From Symbiodinium natans (taxonomy: Eukaryota; Sar; Dinophyceae; Suessiales; Symbiodiniaceae), in the NCBI GenBank assembly GCA_905221605.1, contig CAJNDS010002309.1:337501-401500 (forward strand): 64,000 nt of DNA, given 5' to 3'. The notes below the pieces were generated by a model. That model had not been told where the DNA came from and did not search any database. It saw nothing but the letters and a program-made list of their open reading frames with translations. Below are positions 63,841 through 64,000 of this stretch, one piece after another. A program made the position numbers and the translations under genes. Each line of letters opens with the position of its first letter. Within the stretch, counting starts at the first letter, position 1.

Positions 63841-64000
63841 CTGCCCATAATGAAGGCTACTAGGGATAATTGAGCCTAGTTAAGATCTTTGAAGGGGGGA
63901 ATCTAGGGTGGTAGAAGCCCTAAACCCTACACCCTAAACCCTGAACCCTAAACCCTAAACCCTTATGATTCAGAGGGGTTGTTCTGAGACCCTTCGAGCC

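Larger units (their letters stand above)
53906..64000. repeat. Second mosaic of telomere-type tracts and unique segments
   Basis: The same alternation of TTTAGGG/CCCTAAA tracts and short unique segments resumes directly after the minisatellite island; the boundary is a CCCTAAA run at 53,906-53,945. It is interrupted by a GC-rich hairpin cluster, a four-copy tandem unit and a 32-bp minisatellite, listed separately. TTTGGGG and TTTCGGG variants are more frequent here than in the first mosaic. Confidence 0.9.

Overview
This window looks like nuclear DNA of an alveolate protist, most likely a dinoflagellate. Two signals point there. First, the plant/alveolate-type telomere repeat TTTAGGG (or its complement CCCTAAA) recurs in both orientations about every 100-400 bp through almost the whole 64 kb. 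Second, four copies of an AT-rich piece of mitochondrial cytochrome b (cob) read PEWYFLCQYAMLKAVPNKN, the form I know from dinoflagellate cob. I see no rRNA, tRNA, CRISPR array or bacterial-type operon. There is no long, unambiguous, intact gene.

Layout. 1-43,460: telomere-type tracts alternate with short unique segments of mixed composition, interrupted by CA, GT and TAA microsatellites, a 100-bp satellite, an AT-rich degenerate repeat and several short dispersed or foldback elements. 43,460-53,905: a separate island with no telomere tiling, made of a 15-bp GC-rich minisatellite (unit GTTGCCCCCGCCAGG), cob fragments, a module with four predicted hairpins, and two tandem segmental duplications (1.18 kb x2; 2.2 kb x2 plus partial copies). 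53,906-64,000: telomere mosaic again, with a GC-rich hairpin cluster, a roughly 340-395-bp tandem unit (x4) and a 32-bp minisatellite.

Coding content. The unique segments between telomere tracts can often be read on the minus strand as short open frames (10-60 codons) bounded by AG and GT, several with the donor or acceptor inside a telomere tract (GTTTAGGG donors, CCCTAG or CCCAG acceptors). If they are exons, this is intron-rich minus-strand DNA whose introns are largely telomere repeat. This is a hypothesis. AG, GT and short open frames are common by chance, I chose boundaries by eye, and plus-strand readings of some of the same segments also look plausible. All exon entries therefore have low to moderate confidence. 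The longest protein-like frames are 7120-7764 (Cys-rich plus helical C-terminus) and 14678-15079 (charged helix plus RS-like tail). One eroded copia-type RNase H fragment is suspected at 19,501-19,749.

Most striking observations: (i) paired paralogous copies of dispersed elements with and without an internal telomere tract; (ii) a telomere tract bounded by an imperfect 24-bp direct repeat; (iii) head-to-head TTTAGGG/CCCTAAA junctions like telomere fusions; (iv) amplified, identically bounded cob fragments; (v) a repeated hairpin module whose 10-bp stem is conserved while its loop changes length.
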